A stretch of 64,000 bases of DNA, taken from positions 33,149,651 through 33,213,650 of the forward strand of contig NW_022098023.1 in the NCBI RefSeq assembly GCF_002288925.2, read 5' to 3'. The notes below the pieces were generated by a model. That model ran no database searches, was not told the DNA's origin, and saw only the letters and a list, made by a program, of their open reading frames with translations. Source of the DNA: Delphinapterus leucas. Lineage: Eukaryota > Chordata > Mammalia > Artiodactyla > Monodontidae. This document shows, one piece after another, positions 47,621 through 61,469 of this stretch (its first letter is position 1; each line of letters opens with the position of its first letter). A program made the translations under genes and the position numbers.

Positions 47621-48559
47621 GTATGTATCCAAAAAGAATCACTCTAGCTATTGAGGCAACAAACCCAGTTGCAGGAAGAGGAGTTAGGACAATTTTCTAA
47701 AGGTCTAGGGGTAGAAGATGGTTATCTGAAAGGATGGGGCAGTGGAAATGGCAAGAGGCAGAGAACTCTAAGAGATACTTAGAAGGTAGAATTACAATAT
47801 TGATTTACTTGGCAACCATATAACCCCATCTGAATCCATAAAACACGCAGCTATAAAATAGGACATAAATATAATACTATTCTCCTTCTAGGGAATACAT
47901 GAAAAAGAATATATGTAGATTTTACTGCACAGTGAAAAGTGATAAGCAAGTTACAGATTGGGATAGTAAAGTATTCTCAAATTCATTCTTTCTTCCTATG
48001 GCTTTAACAAAAATAGGAACGACAACAACAACAAAAAAGCATCGTGCTACTACGGAGAGGAAGTGAATTTTCAAACCAGAGCAAAAAACCATTGTTTTAT
48101 AGCTTATACAATTAATGTAGGCTGCAAATCCCAACTTTAAATTAGGAGTACTACATAAGTAAACCCAGCTCGTATTTCTTTTTAACATACATTCATTTCA
48201 GATAGCAAGAAAAAATAATTTATAAGCCATGAGAATTGAATTTGAACTTGAGAATTAGTTTAGTTCTAAACCCCACATGGGTGACTCATAAAGTTGACAC
48301 TCATCTTTGAATAATATTATGTCCCTAACAAAAGAATTAACAGAATCTCATCAGCAAGTTGTGTTATGTAAATTTTGCTGTATATAGTCCTTGCTAATTT
48401 CTCCACTATTCCATTTGCCTTCTCACTGGGTTTATTTTTCCCCATCACTAATTATTTAAGATATTTGTTTAAGAAGAACTTGTTGAGTGTTTGCTCTACT
48501 CCAAATACTGTGGCAGTGCTGCAGATACAAATAGAAATTAGATGCGTCCTCTATCCTTA
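47621..48559. other. No gene seen
   Basis: Unassigned AT-rich sequence. Confidence 0.45.
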
Positions 48560-48890
48560 CTTTCAAAGGGCCACTGACCCGAAAGTAACTTCTCTCTGCC
48601 TCAGGGTCTTTGCATACACTGTCCTCTCTGTCTGTAAAGCTTCCCCACTACCTTGTTCTCTCTAGATGTCCTTACCACATTCTCAGAACAGCCTGCACTT
48701 TTCCTTTGCAGCTTTTACCACAGTTGTAATTAAATAATTATACATGTAATTATCTATTTAATGGCTCTATCTCCTATGCTACTCTAAGGCTGAGAGCAAC
48801 TATTGTTTCCCTAGAGCTTAGCACAGCACCTGGCATATAACAGCAGTTCAAAAATACTTGTGGAATGAATGAATGAATGAACAATGAATG
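48560..48890 (+). repeat. L2 LINE 3' end
   Basis: CTCAGGGTCTTTGCATACAC, TGTCCTCTCTGTCTGTAAAG, CTAAGGCTGAGAGCAACTAT, TAGCACAGCACCTGGCATAT and the terminal GAATGAATGAATGAATGAA repeat match an L2 3' terminus in sense. Confidence 0.85.
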
Positions 48891-49099
48891 AAAACATGAT
48901 GCAATTGCCCAGAGAGGGCAGATGGAGGTAGAAAAGGAGACAAGCCAAGGACAGAACACCATGGTCACCAATATTTCAGAGGCAGACAGTGCTAAGAAAC
49001 AGAAGAGATAGAGGTACCGGAGGAAAAGCTCTATTAAAAATAAAATAAAATAAATAAATAAACTTTGAACTTAGAGTTACAGTGTCAACAGTGTGTAAA

Positions 49100-49210
49100 T
49101 GTGATAAACTGTAGTCTCAAATAGGCCTTCCCCGACCCCCTTGTTGCCCCATCCTCTCATCCTTATGATTTATCTTCACAGCACTTATTGAATGTTTTAT
49201 ATACTTCACC
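49100..49210 (+). repeat. L2 LINE fragment
   Basis: AGGCCTTCCCCGACCCCCTT, CCCATCCTCTCATCCTTATG and CTTCACAGCACTTATTGAAT are L2 3'-region blocks. The preceding 49035-49063 is an AAATA/AAAT-rich run. Confidence 0.7.
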
Positions 49211-50159
49211 CACCTATCCATCTATCCACGACTACACTTGGATGTATTATTTTTATAAATTTTATTATTATTATATAAACATATAAATTTTCTATTTTCC
49301 TCTTGGACCACATCAGTAATGGTATTGGAGAATGTGTTCTACATGATAGCGTAACAGATTTCTCAGGCAACTTCCTGCTCAAGAAAGTTTGGGGATTTGA
49401 GAGTCACAGAATCTAAATCTCTAACAGTCACAGAATTTTTGAGTCCAGGCCGAGAGTTTCTTTGGCAGTATAACTCTCTTAAAAAATTGATTCCGGTTAG
49501 TTCCACAAGCCAGTAACTATCTCCACAGATATTTCTTTTTAAAGCAGTTCATAGATCTGTTTTCTTTCTCTCTTTTCTGGTTTTCTTACTTCTCTCTCAA
49601 TTTGAAGGAGGATCCTCTGAGGTTTTCTAGCTTCTGAGTGAAACTTACACCTTAACCTGATTTTTTTCCGAGTCAATTTAAACTGTTCCGGGGTTAAAAC
49701 AGTAGGTGCGAAGGCCCTTTCCTTGGTGTGATCTTTGCCACAAAACCAGGTTTTAATCAGGCTTTGTTGTGCAGAGACCTTCTATTTTTGTTCTCAAATG
49801 ATTCAGCAATTCTTAAAATATAAGTCTCAATTTTTGGAATCTCTTGAATATCTTTCATTTCTTTCCTGAAATGCGCCTCTTCTAATATCATGCCAAATGC
49901 AGCCATTTACACAAAAAGCACACTTAAACATCTGTCCTCCAACCCTTTTCTTGATGCTGCCAGTTCATTAAACATACATGATTCTTCACAGATCATAACA
50001 AGCAACAGTTTTACCAAATATTTTGTTTCTGTAAAATATGGATTGCCATCTTTCCAAATTCCAATGTCTGTTTCCATGCTACCCTAGCCCGATTGCTAAG
50101 CTAATGCCACATATTTTAATTTTATTGTTATTGCAACAGTCCTCTCCTTGTGCAATTTC
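49211..50159. other. No gene seen
   Basis: Unassigned sequence; open frames up to 65 codons without resemblance. Confidence 0.45.
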
Positions 50160-50480
50160 TATATTAGTCAGGATAAATTAAGCTACGTTGCAATAGCAAA
50201 CTACCCCTAAATCTCAGCAGCATAATCCCCCAAATTTGATTTCTGTGTTATAAAAAGTTCAGACGAGTGAGGGCCAGGGTGTCTGTCTGGGCACTCTGTG
50301 CAATAATTCTGACTGCCTCGACCTCATGGCCACGCCATCTCAACACCTCATGTACAATTTCCAAAGCAAAGGAAGTACACCTCTGCTCACTGCTCTGGGG
50401 CTGCCTTGTTAATGTGAGAGTGAAGGCTATTGTTTGTCTGGCTCAGGGCTGTAAGCCAAACTTAGAAGTTCAAGAGAATT
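50160..50480. repeat. Old LTR-like interspersed repeat
   Basis: ATTAGTCAGGATAAATTAAG, GCAATAGCAAACTACCCCTA, AATCTCAGCAGCATAA and CATGGCCACGCCATCTCAAC follow a common mammalian LTR-like dispersed repeat. Family not assigned. Confidence 0.4.
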
Positions 50481-50964
50481 AAAGAGCCTTGGACACAACT
50501 TTGACTCATGGAAGCAAGCAAATTAAGTTTTCCCCATGTCTTCTTTTAGACACAACTGACCTGATCTGTAGTTTACTTAGGTCTTGGAGGAAGTTTCTGC
50601 AAGATCAAGCAGTTCCGGTCAAGGTGACTGGAAATACATCTTCATATTGAATCGCTCTCCTCCCCTTCCCCACTCCCCTTGTCCGGGACTCATGCTCCCT
50701 GGGTTTGCAAAACTGAGAAAGTAACAGGTAAAATAGAAATGAAGACAGCATCCTAAGAAGGACTCTAAATTGACCAAGAAAGCAGCCAAACTCCTTACCT
50801 ATCATTCAGGATCCTTCCTGGTCCAGTCCTATCGACTGTGAAATGCCATTTCCCCTCAGAAATCTGATTCTTCCATTCCGAAACATTGACCATAAAGTTT
50901 TTGTTGTACCTGTTAAGGTACCAATTATTTTTCTTACTTTGATGATAACTTTGGGGAGTGCTTA
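50481..50964. other. No gene seen
   Basis: Unassigned sequence. Confidence 0.4.
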
Positions 50965-51060
50965 TACATTAATACATTCAACAAATAGTGACTGAGAGCC
51001 AGGCTTTATACTGTAGCTAAAGCAAGAATTAAATCAAGAAGACAGAGATGCCACCGTACA
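50965..51060 (-). repeat. L2 3'-region fragment
   Basis: ATTCAACAAATAGTGACTGA, GAGCCAGGCTTTATACTGTA and AAGAAGACAGAGATG resemble the reverse complement of an L2 3' end. Confidence 0.45.
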
Positions 51061-52786
51061 GTACCAGTGGGAATGATAAACTTGGATACAGTCATTCAGT
51101 AATTAAATCCTGACACCAGAACACAACTCAGATCGACCTCAATTTCAGAGCCACACTCTCATTTCAAATCTCTACTCACTCTCTCAATAAATATTTATGA
51201 ATTGTTTCACTCTTACTATGTGAGTATAGTGAGTTATTTATTTTCTACATTTGGGTCTGTGGGAGTGTTAAAGTATTCCACACATCACATTTTAAGGTCA
51301 AGTGATGGTGAAAGAAATTGTCAAGAAACTGCTGCTCTGAGGACATCTACAGAACTCACATGAGAAAATACATTTGAGGGAGGACAATTAAAACCATATA
51401 TGTAGCCGTGTAAGAAAAAAGATTTTTTTTTTTTTTGGTAAAAAGTAACTCTTCTTCCCTCCCTTCTCCCTTCTTTCCCTTTCTTCTTTCCTTCATAACC
51501 ACTCTGGCTCTTTGTGTGCTATAACCTTGATCTTTATACCTAAGTAAGCTTTCTAATTCTCAACGTTATAAAGCTCACTAAAAAACAACTATGATATATT
51601 CACTTAACTAAAGGGCACAAAAATGACACACTGACTCCATTCTTTAAAAAAAAAAAAAAACTTGCAGAAGCCTTTTTTTATAGTGTTGCAGAATTCTTCT
51701 GCAGTGTCTCACTTAATTTCTCTGGTGCTGTGATGCAAATATTAAAGCAAGATTTTAAAAATCAGCAAAAAAACTGATGAGTGAAATATCACCCAATTTG
51801 GGTACAAAGCATACTTTCTTTGGCTATTGTTATGGAGTCAGTATTTGTAGGGAATGAAAGTTTCTTAATGTGAAATCTGTGGAAATAGAGCCTTCCAATC
51901 TAAAAGCTAATGCAAAAAAACATTTGTATCATTGGCAAATCAGTGATGTTTCTCATCTCTAGAAAATCATATGAAATAGTTCACCATTATTTTTTTTAGT
52001 ATTTTTTCTTAATTTTGCTTTATAAAATATATTAAGCATCCTTGATAAGATACAGAAGATAATTCCCTAAAATGTAGGGAGACAATTTCATTAGTATATT
52101 CAGTCTGATTGTGGCTTTCTTTAGTAAAAGTGTTCACAGACTCACTAAAATGTAACTTGATTTTTAAAAGTAGAAACATGGCCCAATTAATTTTACAATT
52201 AATTCATTTGTTCTACAAAGCTTTGATTGTTTCTTCTGCCTAAAGATTTTATGTAGGACAGTTAGAAAGACAAGCTCTACAGTCAAGATGGATAATTATT
52301 TTATTCACCAACTCTTCTAAATATAAAGCTGCACTAATAATAGGAAAATTTGAAATGATCATTAACATAGTTATCTATGAAACCAAACTACCCTTTGGCT
52401 GGATGACTAAAAAGTTATAAAGCATCATGTCAGTGTCTCCTAACAATAGATCTTGATTTTGACAAAAAGTCTCATAATCACAATATTTTAATTTTCATAG
52501 AGTATGAAATTACTTGCTCTAAATAAGCTAGGTATCATCTAAAATAAATAAATTATCACCCCTGTCTACTTCTAAGGTAAACATGACCAAAATTAATATA
52601 AGTACAGATGAAAGTATGAAAATTGGAAGTAAAAATTTGAGAACATTGGACCTCAAGCAATATAATGCTAAAATGACAACCACATTGTCTAATCCAGAGA
52701 ATGTATGCATGCATGTAGGATTTGAGTTCTACAAATTTAATTCAAGGCTCAAGATAATAAAGTTGGTGAACATTAGGGATTCTAGA
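51061..52786. other. No gene seen; CT-rich tract at 51450-51497
   Basis: AT-rich with a pyrimidine tract (CTTCCCTCCCTTCTCCC) at 51450-51497, a T-run at 51423-51436 and an A-run at 51645-51660. No coding or named repeat. Confidence 0.5.
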
Positions 52787-52915
52787 TTTTTAGGTTGTGC
52801 GTGATGAGATTCGGTTTGGTTTTGTGGCTTAAAATTAATAATTTCCATTCAAGGAAATTGCAATGCCTTCTCCATACTATAAAGCTCTTTATGTGTACTT
52901 GTAGGGTTAGAGCGG
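52787..52915 (+). repeat. Direct repeat, copy A (unrecognised)
   Basis: About 130 bp matching 55582-55712 in the same orientation. The identical core AAAATTAATAATTTCCATTC is followed by AAGGAAATTGCAATGCC here and AAGGAAATTACAATGCT there. Identity over the core is high by eye, with only scattered substitutions. I recognise no family. The two copies straddle the SERBP1 pseudogene. Confidence 0.9.
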
Positions 52916-53265
52916 CTTTGAGGATGCAGACATGTTCCCCTGCATATGTGAGTTGCAGAGAGTATCTTGGTTTATAATGCAAATTTTATGTTATGTGTGC
53001 CGCAAAATAATTTTTAGTGCATACCGTCAAATTTCCTTTATAAACTTGTTAGATTACACAAATCTATTGTGCATTTGCACACGACATGAGATTTACATTT
53101 GATTCACTCACTTTCACGTTGCACATATAAATCTAACAATTAATAAACTTATGGTCTTCTTCATCTTTAATCAGCAAAGAATAAATCATCTGGATAACAA
53201 TCTTATACGAATATAAAAAGGTCTTGGGAAGAAAGCGGAAGTAATGTTCATTTAAGAATTTATTC

Positions 53266-54847
<1,582 letters not shown>

Positions 54848-55581
54848 ATAAAATAGATTCTGTGGACAACTTTGCATATAAATATAAGGGTCTGGAGCCT
54901 CAAAGAAACCAAATTCATTGTTAATTTTTCAAAGATGAAAAACTAAACAAAGTGGCACATTACATAAATGAGCCACTAATGATAAATAATGAAACAGTTA
55001 ATTTTCTCTAGTAAGCAATGACAACAAATTTTTGAAAAGTAAACATTTAATTTCATGTTGATTAAAAAAATAACGAGGTTTGATTTCAGTATTTTAATGA
55101 GACTGAACTAATTTTGTCTTAGCCTATCAAATAGTGATTCTAAAATTTTTCTGAAGTGTCTGAGATTTGTAAACTATGGTTTACTTGGTGTAACTTTATT
55201 GGCTGGATATTTAATTATTGTACATTAATTTGCTCATTCAGATTATGTACCTCACTCAAGGTACACTTTTTAAAACAAAATCCAGAAAATACATAAATGT
55301 TCTCAATCCATCTATAGCCAGCCATTTCCAATCTGCTTCTCATTCTGTGCTCTGAAGTCCATGGGATTACTTCTAATTTGCTCTTCCAAGTTTCTCTGCT
55401 CCATCAATACTGATTCAGTATGTGCTGCTCAGACTATTTTGTGGCTCTATTATTTACTCCAATAGCTTCTGTTCAAGTGCCAAGAAGAGAAGATGTTAAA
55501 AATGACATAACGCTAGTATCAGGGAAAAAAATCCCAGCTACTCTGCCCATGTGGTAGAGACAGAACAATACAGGGTAAATA
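54848..55581. other. No gene seen
   Basis: AT-rich spacer to the right of the pseudogene; nothing recognised. Confidence 0.5.
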
Positions 55582-55712
55582 TTTTTAGTTTTTTTGTGTG
55601 ATGGGATTTGGTTAGGTTTTGTGGTTTAAAATTAATAATTTCCATTCAAGGAAATTACAATGCTTTCTCCATACTGTAAAGCTCATTATGTGTAGTTGTA
55701 AGATTAGAGTGG
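55582..55712 (+). repeat. Direct repeat, copy B (unrecognised)
   Basis: Partner of 52787-52915. After about 55712 this copy seems to lose a segment kept in copy A (GAGGATGCAGACATG region), then resumes similarity briefly at TTTTCCCCACTTCAGAGAGA. Confidence 0.9.
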
Positions 55713-56095
55713 TGTTTTCCCCACTTCAGAGAGATGCTGTTACAGCAGAAATTAAAGATGTGGAAAAGACGGCACACGTCAGAAAAAAGGAGGAAGAGGA
55801 CCCAGTGACTTAAGTTATATTTTATATTTAAAAGAAAAGGAATTGGTGATGTCACACAGCAACGACAGCAAAAGCAGCCAAAGTTGGAGAGAAAACAGAG
55901 CCATCAAGTTGAGAGAACTGTGCTGACATACACATGCTGGAGGCATGAGGGACTCCGTGTGGCTCAAGGACTAGGGTTTTGATTGCAAATGATACATTTT
56001 CAGGGACTCCCTAAAATGTTGAAAATATTTTGTGGATGGCCCAAAATAATGTTTTATTACAATTATTATGACCCTATGTTTACTCCAAGGTTATG
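55713..56095. other. No gene seen
   Basis: Unassigned; the 64-codon frame ending at 55813 starts within the repeat and has no recognised domain. Confidence 0.45.
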
Positions 56096-56824
56096 TGACT
56101 CTCGACTTAAGAAAAAATGCACAGGGCTTCCCTGGTGGCGCAGTGGTTGGGAGTCCGCCTGCTGGTGCTGGGGGCGCGGGTTCGTGCCCCAGTCCAGGAG
56201 GATCCCACGTGCCGCAGAGCGGCTGGGCCCGTGAGCCGTGGCCACTGAGCCTGCGCGTCCGGGGCCTGTGCTCCACGGCGGAAGGTGCCATGGCAGTGAG
56301 AGGCCCATGTACCACAAAAGAGAAAAAAAAAAAGAAAGAAAAGATGCACAACTTGAGAGTTGAGAGTTAAGTTTTATTTGGGGCAAAATGAAGATTGCAG
56401 GCCGGGAGACAGCATCCCAGATAGCTCTGAGAAACTGCCCAAAAGGGGCAGGGGGGAAGGTCAGTATATATGTGATTTTGGTGAGGGGGAATACATGCAA
56501 TCAAGCACATATTTTTTACAGAAAGTTTCTGCTAGTTTCATGCAGGTTACTCCTAGTCACGAGGAGCAGACGTCACCATGAAGGATTTTAGTGCTTTTCT
56601 AGATATGAGGAGACACAAGGCTCATAAAATTGGCTCCTGAAGATATCTAACTATCTGAAGACCTGTTCTGCCAGTGCACCCCAGAGCACAGAGTGGCTCA
56701 TTTCAGCTCTCCTCCCTGAACCCCTTTTAGGGGGTTTGAGAGTCAGCAGCTGCAGCTGCACATGATTTAATCCTTGTAGAGGTAGACGGCAAGTGCCAAT
56801 GGGAAATGTCAATTTGTAGTTGAC
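56096..56824 (-). repeat. Solo endogenous-retrovirus LTR, copy 2, with SINE insertion
   Basis: Same LTR family and orientation as 29830-30330. About 515 bp of LTR remain when the SINE is removed. On the minus strand it keeps a TATA-like CATATATACTG (near 56464) and an intact AATAAA (TTTATT at 56373-56378 on +), in the order expected of U3-R-U5. No adjacent internal viral sequence. Outer ends are approximate: sequence shared with copy 1 stops at CATAGTTGAC versus GTAGTTGACA. Confidence 0.75.
56111..56350 (+). mobile_element. CHR-type SINE inside the LTR, 13-bp TSD
   Basis: The SINE (56124-56337) starts GGGCTTCCCTGGTGGCGCAG and ends ACCACAAAAGAG with an A/G-rich tail. Its TSD GAAAAAATGCACA (56111-56123) recurs as GAAAAGATGCACA (56338-56350) with one mismatch. 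It inserted near the U5 end of the LTR and so post-dates it. Confidence 0.92.
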
Positions 56825-57289
56825 ATGACCCATTCCCATATCCCGTTATCCCCTTCCATTCGCAGCCAAATTTCCAGAGAGAATAGTCTATAATAGCTGC
56901 CTCTATTTTCCCCTCTTTACTCACCAATAATCACCAGTGCTTGTCACCCTGAAATATGGCATCGAATACCAGCAATTGCTCTTTCCTCTGGTAAAGGTCA
57001 CCAGTGTCTTCCAAATTATCCAGCTGTGGGAGAATTTCTATCCCTGAACTTTCTATAGCACTGATGGATTGAATACTTTCTCCTTTTCAAATACCTATGT
57101 TCCCTTTGCTCAAAATGTCTTTTGCCCCAATATTTCTCCTCCAAGGTACTGCTTTCTCCTGATTTGCCCCCATTTTGCTTTTTGTTCCCCCTTATTTTCT
57201 TTAGTGTTTCTGGTATCCATTTTTAAAATATATGTCTCCCCTGGATTGTTTCATTGACCCCTTTTGCTTTACAATTCACACTTCTCAAT
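56825..57289. other. No gene seen
   Basis: 57060-57290 is pyrimidine-rich and could be diverged L2; not assignable. Confidence 0.4.
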
Positions 57290-57480
57290 TTGCCCTCAAT
57301 TCACACTCTGCCTGGGTGATCTCACCCACTCACATTGATTCAAATACCAGCTAGAAAGAAAAAAGGAATCCAAGAAAGTCTTCCCTGTCTTTTATTCACA
57401 CAGGTCCAACAAGCTCACCTCCTCCAGAATATCTTCACTGATGGTTGAGTCGGTTTAAATATATAACCTCTTTTCACTTG
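57290..57480 (+). repeat. L2 LINE fragment
   Basis: CTGGGTGATCTCACCCACTC followed by ACATTGATTCAAATACCAGC matches the L2 coding region in sense. Confidence 0.55.
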
Positions 57481-58919
57481 CAGCCCAATTATGTTTACTC
57501 CATAAACATTATTTACACTCAATGCTGCTAACTTACTCCTTTGAAGTTCAAGAGTTTTATGTGTTTTTTGTCCTTATTTTTACTTAATTATATTGAAAAA
57601 AGTAGCATGTTTGACTCCATTTATGTGATACTTAGTAAGATTTATAGAAAAGCAGGAATTGTATTTTGGGTGCTAAAAATATCTTACAAGTTTCTCAAAA
57701 ACATTTTTAACAAAAATCATATCAACATCCCAGTTCTTTTAAAATTTCAACTACACACACACTGACACACCCACATTAAGAAGCAGAGTTTGTCATATTA
57801 TTGGACAATAACAGTCATGATCTATCTCCAAAATTAAGATATTTTTGTTATATATGGTTTTCCATTATTCACATTTTAAGTAAGAAATCTTAAAAGCTAG
57901 AGCATCACATACAATGAATTGAAACCAGCTCAAGAGTCTTTAAAAATTCTTGGTTAAACTCAGACATGAATCTAAGACTAACTATGTAATGTTATAGAAA
58001 AGTACAGAAAAACCAATGTTCAAAAGATTAAAATACACATGTGAAAAAAGATAGATGTAAAAAAATAAGATAAATGCTACATAAAACATTTTTCTTATTC
58101 AGAAAACTAGCTTCGGAATAACTATCCTGCATTACTAATTAACAAATAATCCTTTCAAACAAAACTCAAAATAAGATAATATCAATAAAATACATGATAT
58201 CACATTATGAGATGTTTTAAAAATAATAAATAAATTTTATTCAAGGGAGTCATGGCCAGAACTGATGATGTTCCAGACAGAAGATGTTTATTTAGCTTAC
58301 AAATTTCATTTACTAATTAGAAATATTGGTGTTAAGATGAGAACTCCAAATTTCATTTATTTCTTAAATTTATATTCAAAAGATAAAGTTAGAATTAAAT
58401 ACATTAATAAGCTGCCATTGATGAAAAAGAGAAAGCTTTGACCTAAAAATATGATGATTTAGTGTCTTCACTTACTGATTATATCTTGGCTCTTCCTTCA
58501 TTTTACTGATGGAAGTTCAGGTAAAGAGTTTATTAACATAGAAAAGAAAAGCCTCAAAGTGTGCATTTAAAGTAATGCTTTGAAGAAACGTAAAAAGATC
58601 TGAAGCATGTGATTTTTCCATAACTGCATATACATAACACGAAAAAAACCTTAAATGCATTTTACATTTAAAAAATTTGAAACATTTAATGATTTGACAT
58701 TTCAAGATAATTTCTAATGACAAAAGGGTCTACCTATTTTTAATATTTATGTATTTGCCTTGCTAGCTTATAATTCCTGCAATGATTTATTTGCTCTTTT
58801 TTCTTTCCCAAATTCTGTTAAGGTCACTTTCAATCTCTCTCTGTTGCCATATAATCTCTTTTTTTCCATCTTTATTTTTACTTTGAGCCTTCATTTCAAA
58901 GTGGATAAAAATAATAGAA
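57481..58919. other. No gene seen; AT-rich
   Basis: Nothing recognised beyond short homopolymers. Confidence 0.5.
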
Positions 58920-59160
58920 AGTGCTTACACTTAACATCATACTTAGTATTTATGAAGTACTCCCCCAAGCACTTTGCTTCTATCAAATCATTTTCTTCTT
59001 TTCAAGAACCTATGAGGTAGATATTATTGTCATCTTCATTTTGCCATTGAAGACACTGAAACACAGAAATAATAAGCAATCTGCCAGGTCACCCAGCCAA
59101 TAACCTGCAACTCAAGATTGAACCCCACGTGGTCTGGCTGAAAGGCCATGTGTTAGCCAC
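58920..59160 (-). repeat. MIR SINE, nearly full length
   Basis: GAAGTACTCCCCCAAGCACT, GAACCTATGAGGTAGATATT, CATTTTGCCATTGAAGACAC, GCCAGGTCACCCAGCCAATA and TTGAACCCCACGTGGTCTGG, then TTAGCCACGATACTGTGCTG, give a full MIR in reverse. Confidence 0.88.
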
Positions 59161-59449
59161 GATACTGTGCTGACTGTTAACTTTTTTGAAATCAAGAAGA
59201 AGTGTTGCTTCAAATGTTCTTTTGCTCTCTCACAGGTAAAGAGCAAGGATGTCCCCTCACATTGGAGAAGTCTGGCCTGTATTGGACATGAAAGTTTATC
59301 CATGACCTCCAAATCCCCAAACCTCAAAGACTCTTCTGAACCCACCTAGGATATTTGATGATGTCTATCCATCCTTATTTGAAATTCTGTTCTTGTTTAG
59401 TTAAACATCAGTATGAATAATTCCTTCTGTCGCTGATGTCACTTTTCTG

Positions 59450-60470
59450 TCTTGCTTCTTTGTTCTACTTCTTCAGTGCTGCTGTTCTCTGAGCTTCTAG
59501 CCTCAGTTCTCTAGACCTGTGATGTGATACACTCTCCTTTGGTGATTTCATCCCCTCTCATTGAACGAGAGCCTCACTTATGCCAGTAGCTCCCCTCTCT
59601 GTAGCTTCAGACTAGCTTTCCTACTGTTTATTCTTACATTTATCCTGCTGTTCCTGGACATTTCAAACTTCATGTCCCACAAGTGCCCCTTGTCATATTC
59701 TAAAGGAGACCAATTTTCTTTCTTTACAAATTTATTTCTTGTTTATTGTTTTATGTTGGCTAATGATATTGCTCTGCTCTGTTGACTAAGCCAGAGACTC
59801 AGGCTTTCCCTAGAGTTTTCATTTTCCACATTCTGCTCTTCTCATGTTACCATATCCTTCCATTCTATCTGGGTGATGTCTACCACATCTCCTTTCTTCC
59901 CTACATTACACAAGCCACACCACCTCAGTTTAAGTCCTCATCAAATATTGTCTGCTGGAATGCAGTTACCTCCTAATTTGTCTCCCAGCATCCATCTTAC
60001 ACCCCTATGATACCTGTCTCTCTTGCTGTTAGAGGAATCTTTCTAACATTCAAAAAAAAAAATTTAATACATTTATTTATTTATTTATTTTTGGTTGCAT
60101 TGTGTCTTCATTGCTGCATGCGGGCTTTCTCTAGTTGCAGCCAGCAGGGGCTGCTCTTCGTTGTGGTGCATGGGATTCTCACTGCGGTAGCTTCTCTTGT
60201 TGCAGAGCATGGGCTCTAGGCATGCGGGCTACAGTAGTTGTGGCACACAGGCTCAGTAGTTTTGGCTTGCAGGCTCTAGAGCACAGGCTCAGTAGTTGTG
60301 GCGCACAGGCTTTGTTGCTCCATTGCATGTGGGATCTTCCCGGACCAGGGCTCAAACCCGTGTCCCCTGCATTGGCAGGCGGATTCTTAACCACTGCGCC
60401 ACCAGGGAAGTCCCTAACATTCAAAACCGATCATGTCACTTCTAGGAATCTTACTACAGGTGTGACTCAA
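59450..60470 (+). repeat. L2 LINE coding-region fragment, interrupted by SINE
   Basis: Left of the SINE: GTGATTTCATCCCCTCTCAT, CTGGACATTTCAAACTTCAT, TTTGTCTCCCAGCATCCATC and AGAGGAATCTTTCTAACATT. Right of it: GATCATGTCACTTC. Together these follow the L2 reverse-transcriptase C-terminal region in sense. No intact frame. Confidence 0.7.
60043..60426 (-). mobile_element. Long CHR-type SINE with 13-bp TSD
   Basis: About 358 bp (60056-60413), flanked by CTAACATTCAAAA at 60043-60055 and 60414-60426. The minus-strand head is GGGACTTCCCTGGTGGCGCA. It carries an internally expanded body with repeated GGCTCAGTAGTTxTGGC-type units (60247-60262, 60286-60301). More diverged than the 200-bp copies, so probably older. 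Confidence 0.92.
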
Positions 60471-60620
60471 CCTCTCAGTTCTTGTTTCCTCCACTGCAAA
60501 AGGCAGACAACAGTAGTACTTCCTTGTGATATTGTTTTAAAAGTTAAGTGGGACGAATCAGGAGAAGTGCCTGGCACATATTAAGTGCTCAAAAAATGTG
60601 CTCACTTATTATGGTTGCCT
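60471..60620 (+). repeat. MIR 3' fragment
   Basis: TTCCTCCACTGCAAAAGGCA, then GAAGTGCCTGGCACATATTA and AGTGCTCAAAAAATG: MIR 3' half in sense. Confidence 0.75.
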
Positions 60621-60844
60621 GATGTTCCCTCAAGCTGAACTCCTTTCAGTTTTCTGAGCATACCCTGATCTCTCTCATCTCTGGACCTTCATAGGTGCTT
60701 CTCCCTGGAAACCTGAATAATTTCTAGTCATCTCTGGAGTCTCAACTTATCATCGCTTCCTACCAGATGACATCTCTGTTACCTGGATAGCAGGTTCAGT
60801 GTCATCACCATGTGCTCCCAAAGCATCCTCCATTTCCTCAATCT

Positions 60845-60979
60845 ACTGATATCATTTTTTTTTTTTTTTTTTTTTTTTGCGGTACGTGGGCCGCTCACTA
60901 TTGTGGCCTCTCCCGTTGCGGAGCACAGGCTCCGGACGCACAGGCTCAGTGGCCATGGCTCACAGGCCCAACTGATATC
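60845..60979 (-). mobile_element. 5'-truncated CHR-type SINE with short TSD
   Basis: A T-run of about 24 (60855-60878), then GCGGTACGTGGGCCGCTCAC and the SINE body as far as GGCTCACAGGCCCA. It stops before the tRNA-related half. ACTGATATC flanks it at 60845-60853 and 60971-60979. The copy lacks its internal polymerase III promoter. Confidence 0.9.
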
Positions 60980-61469
60980 TTTAACTAAATTTTAGGCACT
61001 GAGAGCCCACTACAGTACCTGGCATATAAAAATACTTTAAATATTTTAGAGTGAAAGCATAAAGGTGTATTTTTAAAGGGTCTAGAGTGTAGGCTTTTAG
61101 GTTGGCCCACATTACTTTTTATCCTTGAATTTGGTTACTTGTAATTTCACCATCATGATAGAACACTGCAGCTTGGTCATCTGCTGTGCTTGTTACCAGA
61201 GCTCAAATCAGTGTGCCCGAGTTCTGTTTCCTCTGATTCTCTGTAAAGTTTACATAGATTCATTAAATGGAAAAGAATCTCCACCTGCTTTGCATCATTA
61301 CTAAGAAATCTATTCTAGTATTGCGTCCTTGCTCCATACTGAAATTATTTGCTGATATTTATTTACATACCCAAATACCTGGTTAAGCTGTGAGGTCCTT
61401 TTATTATTCATATCCTATCTTCAGCACCAGGAAGCACTATTCTCAGTTGCCAACTCCCTTTCTCCATTC
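60980..61469. other. No gene seen; possible MIR/L2 scrap at 60995-61040
   Basis: GAGCCCACTACAGTACCTGG, then CATATAAAAATACTT, may be a MIR/L2 3' end. The rest is unassigned. Confidence 0.4.

Noticed and set aside
47922..48188. 88-codon minus-strand frame with a hydrophobic stretch
   Set aside because: Valine run comes from a GTT-type simple tract (ACAACAACAAC on +); no family resemblance.
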